Assembly: GCA_009779835.1 (NCBI GenBank)
Contig: WRBD01000001.1
Location: 62,001-126,000 of the forward strand
Source: Defluviitaleaceae bacterium
GTDB taxonomy: Bacteria > Bacillota > Clostridia > Lachnospirales > WQUN01
Length of the DNA: 64,000 nt
Direction of reading: 5' to 3'
Position 1 is the stretch's first letter. Every line of letters starts with the position of its first letter. Below are positions 51,311 to 59,560 of the stretch, one piece after another. Below the pieces are notes generated by a model. That model saw only the letters and a list, made by a program, of their open reading frames with translations. It ran no database searches and was not told the DNA's origin. The translations under genes and the position numbers were made by a program.

Positions 51311-51413
51311 CTTTTATTACCCTCTCATTATGTAATTTTTTAAGATATTGTAATATGTGTGCTTCTTTTTTGCAACGCTTTGTGGTAGCATTTTAGAAAA
51401 GGGAGAGATGGCA

Positions 51414-52817
51414 ATGTTTATGAATGAAAATTTTTTATTGAAAAACGAAACTGCAATTGAATTGTACGAATGCATTCGCGATTTGCCGATTATTGATTAT
51501 CATTGTCATTTAGACCCTGCGGCGATTGCAAAGAACGCGCGTTTTCAGAATATAACAGAGCTGTGGCTTGGCGGCGACCATTATAAATGGCGGCTTATGC
51601 GAATTAACGGCGTTCCGGAGTCGCATATAACAGGCGGTGCGCCCGACCACGAAAAATTCACCGCATTTTGCGCGACAATTGAAAACGCGATTGGAAACCC
51701 TGTTTATCATTGGGCGCATTTGGAATTGAAAAAATATTTCGGTTTCGATGGTGTAATTACTTCCGAAAATGCGGCGGAAATTTACGCGTTATGTAACCAT
51801 CAAATTGAAGCGGACGATTTTAATGTGCATAATCTGTTAAAAAAATCTCGCGTGGAGTGGCTTGCAACAACGGACGACCCCGCCGATTCATTGGAATATC
51901 ATTTGCAAATTAAAAACGCGAACACGCCCGGTGTTCCGAAGGTTTTGCCAACCTTTCGCCCGGGCTACGTTTTTGAAATAGATAAGCCGGACTACGTTGT
52001 GTATATAAGTCGGCTTGGTAAAGCCGCCGGAATTGATATTACGGACTGGGACAGTTTACTCGCCGCGCTTTCGCAACGCATGGATTTTTTTGCAGAAGCG
52101 GGATGTGTAATTTCCGACCATAGCTTAGAGCCGCCGGTTTATGACCCTGACGCAAGGGTTATAGACGCGGAGTATGCTATGGGAAAGTGGGGATACGGCG
52201 ACAGCCTTTCCGCAAAGGAAATAAACGCGTTCAAAACACAGCTATTATTGTGGCTTGGTCGCGAATATCACAAGCGTGGCTGGGTAATGCAGTTGCATAT
52301 GGCTGCTCAACGCGAAAACGTTTGGGGTGGGGATGCGAAAGTGAACGCGGGCTTCGATTGCATGAGCGATGTAAATTATTCTCTTGCGCTTGCGCATTTT
52401 TTGAGAGACTTGGAACTCGACAGCTTTCCGCGCACCATTTTGTACGGACTTAACCCTACCTCTGACGATATGCTCGCCGTAATGGCAGGTACTTTCGCAG
52501 GCGGGGGAATTCGCGGGCGTGTTCAGTGGGGCTGCCCGTGGTGGTTCAACGACAATAAAACAGGAATACAAAAACATCTTACAACGCTGGCAAATCACGG
52601 TTTAATCTCAACATTCATAGGAATGCTTACCGATTCCCGCAGTTTCATGTCCTACCCGCGCCACGAATATTTTCGCCGTATTCTTGCAAATCAACTAGGC
52701 GAATGGGTAGAAAACGGCGAATTCCCGGGCGACATAAACCGCTTACACAAAATCGCAGCAGACATTTCCTATTTAAACGTAAAAGAATATTTCTTCCCCG
52801 AAAGAAATATGTGTTGA
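51414..52817 (+). CDS. uxaC: Glucuronate isomerase
   Basis: About 467 residues. ATG 51414 is preferred (AAAAGGGAGAG 8 bases upstream); earlier ATG 51408 also possible. Family motifs: PIIDYHCHLDPAAIAKNARF with metal His residues, ITELWLGGDHYKWRLMR, EWLATTDDPAD, LPTFRPG, MQLHMAAQREN and GRVQWGCPWWFND. It isomerises D-glucuronate to D-fructuronate (and galacturonate to tagaturonate). With the GH2 beta-glucuronidase at 59.6 kb this gives entry for glucuronic acid from glucuronoxylan; uxuA/uxuB are not in the window. Confidence 0.96.
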   Translation: MFMNENFLLKNETAIELYECIRDLPIIDYHCHLDPAAIAKNARFQNITELWLGGDHYKWRLMRINGVPESHITGGAPDHEKFTAFCATIENAIGNPVYHWAHLELKKYFGFDGVITSENAAEIYALCNHQIEADDFNVHNLLKKSRVEWLATTDDPADSLEYHLQIKNANTPGVPKVLPTFRPGYVFEIDKPDYVVYISRLGKAAGIDITDWDSLLAALSQRMDFFAEAGCVISDHSLEPPVYDPDARVIDAEYAMGKWGYGDSLSAKEINAFKTQLLLWLGREYHKRGWVMQLHMAAQRENVWGGDAKVNAGFDCMSDVNYSLALAHFLRDLELDSFPRTILYGLNPTSDDMLAVMAGTFAGGGIRGRVQWGCPWWFNDNKTGIQKHLTTLANHGLISTFIGMLTDSRSFMSYPRHEYFRRILANQLGEWVENGEFPGDINRLHKIAADISYLNVKEYFFPERNMC

Positions 52818-53185
52818 CAAATTACACGATGCGGGATATTATGGGCTTGCAACAATCAAACAGACGTTTTATGCCATGAACGGGTTTTGCCATCTTCGGA
52901 AGGGGCTACGCGCCTTGAAACGAACCGCACCGATTCCGCTCTAACCTTTGTACTATGTTGCAACCTGCATTACCCGCCGCACCAGATATAAGGGGGTAGC
53001 GCACCGGGCTCCGGTACCGGCCCGGCTTCGCTGCTCACGCTAGCACCTCATATATGTTGCGGCATACGCCGAGGGCACGTGACCTCGGTATTACTTAAAA
53101 AACTAAAAACCGAAAATAAACGAAGTGGTGAATGCAATGACAAACATCGTCAACGCATCCGCCGTGCTTCGTGTATCTCCTAACC
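52818..53185. other. Intergenic region with GC-rich hairpin
   Basis: No gene supported. It includes a strong nested palindrome CCGGG-CT-CCGGTACCGG-CCCGG (53004-53025) in a GC-rich patch unlike its surroundings, and one copy of a 31-base repeat (53145-53175). Confidence 0.5.
53145..53175. repeat. 31-base direct repeat, copy 1
   Basis: CATCGTCAACGCATCCGCCG followed by TGCTTCGTGTA recurs at 55142-55172 with about five changes. The two copies flank the pspA-TPM gene pair. Confidence 0.6.
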
Positions 53186-53226
53186 AAAAACTGCCTGCTC
53201 GAAATTATATAGCAGGCAGTTTTTTT
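53186..53226. terminator. Bidirectional terminator between uxaC region and pspA
   Basis: AAAAACTGCCTGCT (53186-53199) pairs perfectly with AGCAGGCAGTTTTT (53211-53224), with T and A runs on the two sides, so it can end transcription from either direction. It directly follows the pspA stop on the minus strand. Confidence 0.85.
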
Positions 53227-53242
53227 CAATTAAGGGCTTAAA

Positions 53243-53995
53243 TTAATTCTCATTTCCCACTTCCGCGTCGATTTCCGCATACAGCGCAGCGATGTCGTCG
53301 TCAACGGAAGTTGCGGGCGCAAGACCCATTTCTATTTTAAGTGCGGTTAGCTCGTCGTCCAACGCAGCACCGCCGCCGTTGCGGTATAAATCCGCCAGCG
53401 ACAAGGCTTCGTCTTTTGGAACTTCGTTGAGCGTTGAGAGCGAACGCGCGCGGTCGAGACGTTCCTGTGCCTGCTGCTCGAAGCGGCTGAATGCCTGCAT
53501 CGCGCCTTCTGCTTTAGAACCGGCGGCTCCCATTTGATTTACGCGTTCGGTGGCGCGGGCAACGGCGATGTTTGATTTAATTGTCGCTTTGCGGCTACGA
53601 AGCTCGTTGATGTCTTTAACGAGCTTGTCGTGCATTTGCCGCATCTGAATTGCGTTTTGTTGCGCTACTTCCGCTAATTTTTGAAGTTCTACGCCTTGCG
53701 ATTCCAATTCGTTCTTTTTGTTCAGAAAAACACGGGCGTGTTCTTCGTTGCCCGAACTTAAGGCTTTTCGCGCCAAATCCATGTACTTGTTTACTTCCGT
53801 AAGGTTTGCGTCGGCTTCGCGGCGTGTGCGGGTTTCTTCGGCCATAACGCCCGCGGTTTCTTTTTTCACTGCAGCCAAATCGTTTGCCAAATTTCGCAGC
53901 GTTTGGTCAATCATTTTTTCAGGGTCTTCCGCTTTGTCCAGCAAAGCGTTGATGTTTGCCGACATTATGTTTTTGAACCTGCTTAAAACTCCCAT
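53243..53995 (-). CDS. pspA: PspA/IM30 family phage-shock protein
   Basis: 250 residues, nearly all helical coiled coil: MGVLSRFKNIMSANINALLD at the N-terminus (amphipathic membrane helix), then KAEDPEKMIDQTLRNLANDL typical of the family. ESCRT-III-like PspA proteins polymerise on stressed membranes and help keep the proton barrier. It starts 19 bases after the TPM gene, so the pair forms an envelope-stress operon. Confidence 0.95.
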   Translation of the reverse strand: MGVLSRFKNIMSANINALLDKAEDPEKMIDQTLRNLANDLAAVKKETAGVMAEETRTRREADANLTEVNKYMDLARKALSSGNEEHARVFLNKKNELESQGVELQKLAEVAQQNAIQMRQMHDKLVKDINELRSRKATIKSNIAVARATERVNQMGAAGSKAEGAMQAFSRFEQQAQERLDRARSLSTLNEVPKDEALSLADLYRNGGGAALDDELTALKIEMGLAPATSVDDDIAALYAEIDAEVGNEN

Positions 53996-54014
53996 GTGAA
54001 TCGCTCCTTATTTT

Positions 54015-55067
54015 CTATTTTTTATTATCGTCGTACTGCTGTGCCAATCTTGATGCCGCGTCATCGCTACCGAAAGCTTCCAGTGGTTGGTTAAGAATCC
54101 GTTCGGTTTCTTCGGCTTCAAGGCGTTTTTGTTCCGCACGTTTTTTCCACCACATAAATGCGATGAAAATTGCCAACACAATTCCGAAAACGATGAATAC
54201 AGGAATCCACGGCGATGTTGTTACTTTCATTATGCGCTCTGCCGCTTGGCTGAACGCACGCGAAAACATTTGATCCTCGTCCAGATTGCCGTAATAATGC
54301 AATTGTATATAATCCATTAAAATTCCTTGCGCTTCGTCGTCCATCACGGCTCTTGCCTGGTTGCCAACCGTTACCCACATATTGTAATCATTGTTATCAT
54401 TTTCGAAAAACAACAACAGTAAATGTGCTTGGTTTTCGCCAATAATTTCTGTGTAACGTTGCTCCGCGTATCCGCGTAATTCATTTAGTGAAGGACTTGT
54501 GTTTCCGAAAATATTTCCCGTGATATACAACAAAGGCCGCACACCCGTCTGCGCGTGAAAATCATTCAGACCGCGGCGCAATGTTGATTCGCTTCCAATC
54601 CACCCCAAATTGTCTACCAATAACGGCGCGGAAGAATCCGCCGCGTTGCGGGGTAATGCTTCGCGTTCTATGGTGGAAGGTGTAACAGATAACGATTCCA
54701 TTCTGCCCGTTTCGCCCAAACCATTTAACATTCCGATTACAATAAATATCAGGACAATCACCAAAAGAGCCGTAAAACAACCACCTGAACCCCCTCGACC
54801 GCCGTGTCCAAAACCGCGCCGCATATTTCTGCGCCCGCCGCCGCTCATACCCATACCCATCAGCGTTCCCATACCGAAACCCGTACCGAAACTGCCATGA
54901 TTTCTACTTCCGGTTGGTCTGCTTCCGCCGCCGAAAGAACCGCCCGACCTACCGCCTCTGCCGGAAGAGCCTCCCGACCGCCCGCTTCCGCCAAAACCGC
55001 TGCTAGACCGTCCGCCGCCGCCGAAAGAACCACCTCCGCCTCTTCCGCCTCTTCCACCTCTGCCCAC
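54015..55067 (-). CDS. TPM-domain membrane protein with Gly/Ser/Arg-rich N-terminus
   Basis: 350 residues. The first 95 are extremely rich in Gly, Ser and Arg (repeats of SGG/GGR). A membrane helix follows (FTALLVIVLIFIVIGMLNGL), then a TPM-like domain (about 150-265) with VDNLGWIGSESTLRRGLNDF, TGVRPLLYITG and AHLLLLFFENDNND, then a second membrane helix (PVFIVFGIVLAIFIAFMWWK). The TPM-like domain is thus outside the membrane. TPM proteins occur beside PspA in many bacteria. The glycine-rich tail is longer than usual. Confidence 0.85.
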   Translation of the reverse strand: MGRGGRGGRGGGGSFGGGGRSSSGFGGSGRSGGSSGRGGRSGGSFGGGSRPTGSRNHGSFGTGFGMGTLMGMGMSGGGRRNMRRGFGHGGRGGSGGCFTALLVIVLIFIVIGMLNGLGETGRMESLSVTPSTIEREALPRNAADSSAPLLVDNLGWIGSESTLRRGLNDFHAQTGVRPLLYITGNIFGNTSPSLNELRGYAEQRYTEIIGENQAHLLLLFFENDNNDYNMWVTVGNQARAVMDDEAQGILMDYIQLHYYGNLDEDQMFSRAFSQAAERIMKVTTSPWIPVFIVFGIVLAIFIAFMWWKKRAEQKRLEAEETERILNQPLEAFGSDDAASRLAQQYDDNKK

Positions 55068-55141
55068 TTTCCGCCTCCTTTTTGCATACTATTGTATATC
55101 ATAAATTATTATTGGAAAAATAGCCATAACTATTCAAAAAC

Positions 55142-55172
55142 CATCGTCAACGCATACGCCGCGTTTAGTGTA
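55142..55172. repeat. 31-base direct repeat, copy 2
   Basis: CATCGTCAACGCATACGCCG followed by CGTTTAGTGTA; see the copy at 53145. It lies in the upstream region of the TPM-pspA operon. Confidence 0.6.
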
Positions 55173-55778
55173 CATACTTATTTTTCAAGAAAGAAGACTT
55201 CCGTGGATAATTTTTATATGTATGTTGAAAAAATGAAAATGACTGTGTTATGGTGAGTGTAAAGTTTCAGCAGTAGAGTTTCTATTAGTAATGAAGCATT
55301 CATGCACCACGGAATCGTGGAAGTGCGCCAACACCTCCACGAAGCTCAAGGGGACAACACACATCGCCTTGAGCACAGGATACCATTTAGATGCATTTGT
55401 AAATGGTTTAGATTTGACAGAAATATTCATGCATATAGGCTACCATATTTTGAAGCCTGCAAAAATTCCCGCTATTCGACATGCCCTGTATGCCTCAGCA
55501 CTTTAATTCGCCGTAGGCGGCTTTGTCCTTAACATTATTACACAAAATATGCCGCTAACGTCTCATATATGTGCGTTCACGACATAATTGAAGTGATAAC
55601 AGGTGTTTATTGCACAAGTATACATATTTTGCATTTAAAAGGTTGCAAACTGGTGTTTTCTATTGTATTCTACTTCCAGATTCAGTCAGCATAATAAAAG
55701 TTTCTGAGAAGGGGGGATTTTATGAGGGTTACGACAAACGCATGAGTTAATATATTATGAACAAAGTTATATTCTTGA
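55173..55778. other. Long intergenic stretch with inverted repeats
   Basis: No credible gene. Two inverted repeats stand out: CCACG/CGTGG (55307-55320) and GCTCAAGG/CCTTGAGC (55344-55374). Open frames here have no ribosome site and poor composition. A GAGAAGGGGGG site at about 55706 precedes a 7-codon dead ORF, apparently the 5' leftover of a gene whose 3' end is at 55779-55848. Confidence 0.5.
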
Positions 55779-55848
55779 ACGGTCGGGTCACGACTATCGT
55801 CTTACGCTCACGGTGACCGTATTCCGCAACGGAACCAGTTTCTTATAA
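55779..55848 (+). pseudogene. 3' fragment of the secreted beta-rich protein family of 26.2 kb
   Basis: GHDYRLTLTVTVFRNGTS followed by FL and a stop at 55846-55848 repeats the end of the gene at 26238-26708 (GHDYRLTLTATVFRNGTS), also closely at DNA level. It lies 20 bases before a secreted protease gene, as its relative lies before the metalloprotease. Confidence 0.75.
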
Positions 55849-55868
55849 AATCAAAAGGAGTGAAAAGC

Positions 55869-57290
55869 ATGAAAAAAACAAAAAAAATGTTTTCAATGTT
55901 TTCAATGTTCTTAGCCTTTTTAATGGCATTTGGTCTTACCGCTACATCTTTTGCACAAACAAACGTAGAAACAACAATAGACCATTACCCGTTGTATGCC
56001 GAAGAAACCCCATATGTCTTGGGTAATGACGATCTGCTGCCCGATTTGCAAAGAAACACGGATAGGTATTTCTTATCAAATGCTTGCGTATCAGAATTAC
56101 CACTGGAGAGCGTTTTTGAACTTTTCAGGGTTCAAGTTGCTATTGATTTGGATATGGACTTAGATACGTTTCTATCCGGTGATATCGGAGAGTGGTCTGA
56201 CAACTATCTCGGTCACTGGCGGCGCGAGAATGGGATTGAGGAGGTTTCTTACGACGGGGAAATGTATGTCCGGTTCAATTCTGAGACAGGTGGCGTAGAT
56301 GTCCATTCGATGAGAACACATGAATATCTGTGTACCGTCTACAGGTCGCCGGAGGAATCAGATTTAATGAGAAAAATTGCTTTGTTAAGGGCTCCGTACT
56401 CGTTTCATTTAGGAGACGCAAGGAGAGACATAGATGAATACGAATTGATTCAATTAATGGATGAAGCCTTGGGCATCCAATCCATTGACGAATTGATGGA
56501 AAGCCTCCCCTTGGAGCGACTGGAAGAGGCGATGTTTCGCAAGAATTTATCTATTTCGGATATCACTTATAACTGGGTAGATTTTGAAGCTTCCGACATT
56601 CATGAAATGAATACACAAAATATTACCCCCCTTTCCACTCAGCACACCCAAGTCACTAACACTACCGCCTCCCAGTTCAGGCCGGTTTCGCATTTGGAAA
56701 TAGTTTTCCCAAACAGAAACCCAGGGGTTGGCACAGGCTTTGTGTTTGGTGCGCACAATGTTGTAATGACGGCGGGACATAATATATTTAATAATGGTCA
56801 TGGGGGTTGGGTTAGCCATATTATCGTATCACCCGGCAGGAGCGGGACTTCTACTCCTTATGGCAGAAACAGAATAGATCATGAGGAGTGGCCTTCACCT
56901 TGGATTATACCGTGGCGATGGTATAATAACGCGGATACTAATCATGACTGGGGAATAATTCATGCAGGCCATATTAACATTGGAGGAAGTCGATTTTGGC
57001 TTACTGTCGGCACGGATGCTGAACTGCGAAACTTAGAAACAACAGTAATCGGCTTTCCGGGAGGTCTGGATAACCATATGTTCAGAAGTACAGGCAGGTC
57101 GTCCCTTCCGACAGCTACTCGCTTTAATATTACAAACTATACAGTAACCGGGTATAGCGGTTCGCCTGTTCTCAACCCGGGCGGAGGGGTTGTGGGTATA
57201 GTAAGGGAGCAACTCAACGCTATTAATCATGGTCAGGCAGTAAGGATTACCCCGGAACTTGCCGGTTGGAATTATAATATGATTTTTTAA
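55869..57290 (+). CDS. Secreted V8/glutamyl-endopeptidase-like serine protease
   Basis: 473 residues from ATG 55869 (AAAGGAG site). Signal peptide 1-30 (MFSMFSMFLAFLMAFGLTAT ... FAQ). A long propeptide-like region (about 31-260) precedes the S1-type protease domain. Catalytic triad: His304 in VVMTAGHNIF, Asp360 in NHDWGIIH, Ser431 in GYSGSPVLN. The GYSGSP form and short domain resemble Staphylococcus V8 and Bacillus glutamyl endopeptidases; Glu specificity is not proven. It is presumably secreted as an inactive precursor and processed near residue 258-265. Confidence 0.88.
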   Translation: MKKTKKMFSMFSMFLAFLMAFGLTATSFAQTNVETTIDHYPLYAEETPYVLGNDDLLPDLQRNTDRYFLSNACVSELPLESVFELFRVQVAIDLDMDLDTFLSGDIGEWSDNYLGHWRRENGIEEVSYDGEMYVRFNSETGGVDVHSMRTHEYLCTVYRSPEESDLMRKIALLRAPYSFHLGDARRDIDEYELIQLMDEALGIQSIDELMESLPLERLEEAMFRKNLSISDITYNWVDFEASDIHEMNTQNITPLSTQHTQVTNTTASQFRPVSHLEIVFPNRNPGVGTGFVFGAHNVVMTAGHNIFNNGHGGWVSHIIVSPGRSGTSTPYGRNRIDHEEWPSPWIIPWRWYNNADTNHDWGIIHAGHINIGGSRFWLTVGTDAELRNLETTVIGFPGGLDNHMFRSTGRSSLPTATRFNITNYTVTGYSGSPVLNPGGGVVGIVREQLNAINHGQAVRITPELAGWNYNMIF

Positions 57291-57312
57291 TAGTCAAAAC
57301 CAGGAAATGATT

Positions 57313-57346
57313 TTGCACCCCGCTTTGTGTGCAAAGCGGGGTGCAA
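57313..57346. terminator. Perfect 15-bp hairpin between protease and next gene
   Basis: TTGCACCCCGCTTTG pairs perfectly with CAAAGCGGGGTGCAA around a TGTG loop. No T run follows on the plus strand (AATCCCATAT), so it may be a terminator of unusual type, a processing or RNA-stability element. Confidence 0.6.
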
Positions 57347-57371
57347 TCCCATATATTTTGAGAGGTGTGTC

Positions 57372-58283
57372 ATGAAAAAAACCGTAGTAATGCTCTTGTC
57401 CGTAACCGCTTTGATTTTATTCGCACCGCTGTATGTCCGTGCAAATTCCGAAATAACGGTAAAGGTAAACGGAAATGTAGTTGAGTTAGACCAAAGCCCG
57501 ATAATTATAGATGAGGAACTTCTTTTGCCTGTGCGTGGGGTGTTTGAAGCAATGGGCTTTGAAGTTTTCTGGAACGACCGCACACGAACCGTGCATCTTG
57601 TCTATAAAATAGAGCGTTTTGTCGCCGATGACGAAATGGAGCATCTTACCGAGCATTTTACCGATGACGAAATAGAGAATATGCTCCGTTACAATGCCGA
57701 GTTTACTATGACAGTTGGAAGATATCATTTCCGCCGGTGGGGCAAGGCATGGGACATTGATACCCCTGTTCAAATAATTGATGACAGGGCAATGTTCCCT
57801 TTAAGTGCACTCTCCGCACCGTTTGGCATAGTAAATGCATCAGCGTTTGGCACAGATGCTGCATGGGACAGTGAACAAAAGATTGCTGAAATATACATGC
57901 ACAGCGTACCTGAGGGAGTGCAACCAATAGACATTTCTGCGTACGAGCCGCTTACATTTTTTGTTGTTTCCGCAACAGGAGAGATTGAACAAATGGAAGC
58001 TACAGTCGCCTACAGAACAGGTGATATTTACGAAAAATGGGCAGAATTAAATGGCTTCACAAATACTTACGTTGTTAATACTTATCCTTCGAGCTTATAT
58101 GTGATGATTAGTACTGTATCAATATTTGACCCAATGCCTGAAATTTTTGTGCTAATCGTGACACATACAAATGAGCTTGAAACACGCATAAATGGCGAGT
58201 ATGGTGCGGCGTTGATTGAATCATTGGAGCGTACATTGCGCGGATTTTTATACTTCGATAATTTTATAGTGAATTTAAGGTGA
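57372..58283 (+). CDS. Secreted copper-amine-oxidase-N-domain protein
   Basis: 303 residues from ATG 57372 (GAGAGGTG site). Signal peptide 1-24 (ends VRANS). One copper-amine-oxidase-N-like module at about 26-72 (VKVNGNVVELDQSPIIIDEE ... PVRGVFEAMGFEVFW). The rest has a second possible degenerate module (YHFRRWGKAW ... VQIIDDRAMFPLSALSAPFG) and a C-terminal domain not recognised. It may follow the protease in one transcript across the hairpin at 57313. The same N-terminal module appears in the GH5 enzyme and at 915-1514. Confidence 0.8.
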   Translation: MKKTVVMLLSVTALILFAPLYVRANSEITVKVNGNVVELDQSPIIIDEELLLPVRGVFEAMGFEVFWNDRTRTVHLVYKIERFVADDEMEHLTEHFTDDEIENMLRYNAEFTMTVGRYHFRRWGKAWDIDTPVQIIDDRAMFPLSALSAPFGIVNASAFGTDAAWDSEQKIAEIYMHSVPEGVQPIDISAYEPLTFFVVSATGEIEQMEATVAYRTGDIYEKWAELNGFTNTYVVNTYPSSLYVMISTVSIFDPMPEIFVLIVTHTNELETRINGEYGAALIESLERTLRGFLYFDNFIVNLR

Positions 58284-58286
58284 TTT

Positions 58287-58556
58287 ATGGAGGATGTAGT
58301 AAGCCTTGATTGTAGTGGCTTCCGTTATGCTTCATTATGCACCTGCCCATTTTGGCGTGGTGCTGGAGATACATCAGGTTCTATGGAACGCTCCCTTTTG
58401 GCAACGGCATTAGGTGAAATTGCAAGCTACAGCGTAGCCAGAGATGTACCCGCCGCAAGAGTTGTGTTACTGTATGGCAGGGAACATGTATTCTTAATTC
58501 CACACGGAGCAAAGCTGCCCTTTGTGCCGAAGGGGAAGGTTTTTAGGATGCGATAA
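58287..58556 (+). CDS. Doubtful 89-residue ORF
   Basis: ATG 58287 lies 3 bases after the preceding stop, with the possible site AAGGTGATTTATGGAGG. The product (LDCSGFRYASLCTCPFWRGA, ERSLLATALGEIASYSVARD, VLLYGREHVFLIPHGAKLPF) is plausible in composition but matches nothing I know. Could be a fragment. Confidence 0.35.
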   Translation: MEDVVSLDCSGFRYASLCTCPFWRGAGDTSGSMERSLLATALGEIASYSVARDVPAARVVLLYGREHVFLIPHGAKLPFVPKGKVFRMR

Positions 58557-58573
58557 ATTGGAAGAATAAATGT

Positions 58574-59416
58574 TTAATCCCATATTTTCCATGCGCAATA
58601 TGAACCGTATATGCTCCCTGCTTCTAATCCTCCGTTTCTGTGATTCAGTAATTCTGATACTGTAACAAGTTGAAAGTCTTGTTCTATAAGGCTTGGAATT
58701 ACGCGTTCCATTGCCTGTGCTGTTGTCTGATGTATGTCATGAAGTAAAATAACTGAACCGTCTTCAACTTGGCTCATGATTCTGTAGTAAATAATGTCTG
58801 CATCTCTATCCCGCCAGTCAAGAGGGTCAAGAGTCCACTTTACTATCCCGTAACCTAATTCTGTGGATATATTCACGATTCTTTCGTCTGTGATACCAAA
58901 AGGTGGACGATATATGGGCAGCGAGATACCCGTTATTGATTCTATTGCGGCACTTGCAGATTGTATTTCGCTAACTACTTCGTTGTCGGACAGCGAGGTT
59001 AAACGGACGTGTGTTTGAGAATGATTTGCGATTTCGTTGCCGAGATTAACCGCGCGGATTAATGTGTCCCGATATGAATCCAGCCTGTTGCCTACCACAA
59101 AGAACGTCGCCCTGCCATCGTACTGCTCCAATAGGTCTAATATTTTATCTGTATACGGTGATGGTCCATCATCAAAAGTAAGTGCTACCATGCCCCGGCT
59201 TGGAGGCATTGTTGGCGGAGGTTTGGTAGGCTCAGGTGAAGGTTGTGCCGTAGGGGGAGTATGTGTCTCTTCCGGCACTGTAGTTGTCACAGTCGGTTCA
59301 ATAGATCCTATCCGGTTAGGCTGAAACGTGTTTAAATCATTATTCGGTTCAATAATTGAACACCCGACCGATAAAATGATTGCGAAAATCGTAAATACAT
59401 AAATTATTTTTTTCAT
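58574..59416 (-). CDS. Polysaccharide deacetylase lipoprotein (CE4/NodB)
   Basis: 280 residues. Lipoprotein signal with LSVGC, Cys19; then a TP-rich stalk (about 45-75). The NodB domain has all five CE4 motifs: TFDDGPSPYTD, NHSQTHVR (metal His pair), RPPFGITD, DPLDWRDRD and VILLHDIH. It removes acetyl groups from peptidoglycan, chitin or acetylated xylan. The xylan setting makes acetylxylan possible, but peptidoglycan is the commoner target for surface lipoproteins of this type. Confidence 0.93.
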   Translation of the reverse strand: MKKIIYVFTIFAIILSVGCSIIEPNNDLNTFQPNRIGSIEPTVTTTVPEETHTPPTAQPSPEPTKPPPTMPPSRGMVALTFDDGPSPYTDKILDLLEQYDGRATFFVVGNRLDSYRDTLIRAVNLGNEIANHSQTHVRLTSLSDNEVVSEIQSASAAIESITGISLPIYRPPFGITDERIVNISTELGYGIVKWTLDPLDWRDRDADIIYYRIMSQVEDGSVILLHDIHQTTAQAMERVIPSLIEQDFQLVTVSELLNHRNGGLEAGSIYGSYCAWKIWD

Positions 59417-59560
59417 TAATATCTCCTGCGCTTATATTTTGGGAATGCCTCTCACCGATTGTACTTATATTAGTGAATACTGTAAAGATATTGCCTCTGT
59501 CAAACATTCGGGAGTTTATATTATAATTATCCCACCAATTTAAAAAAGGATGTGTCGCGC

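Noticed and set aside
55248-55506. Small ORFs on both strands in the 55.3-kb gap
   Set aside because: No ribosome sites, odd composition and no family resemblance; the inverted repeats there explain the open frames equally well.
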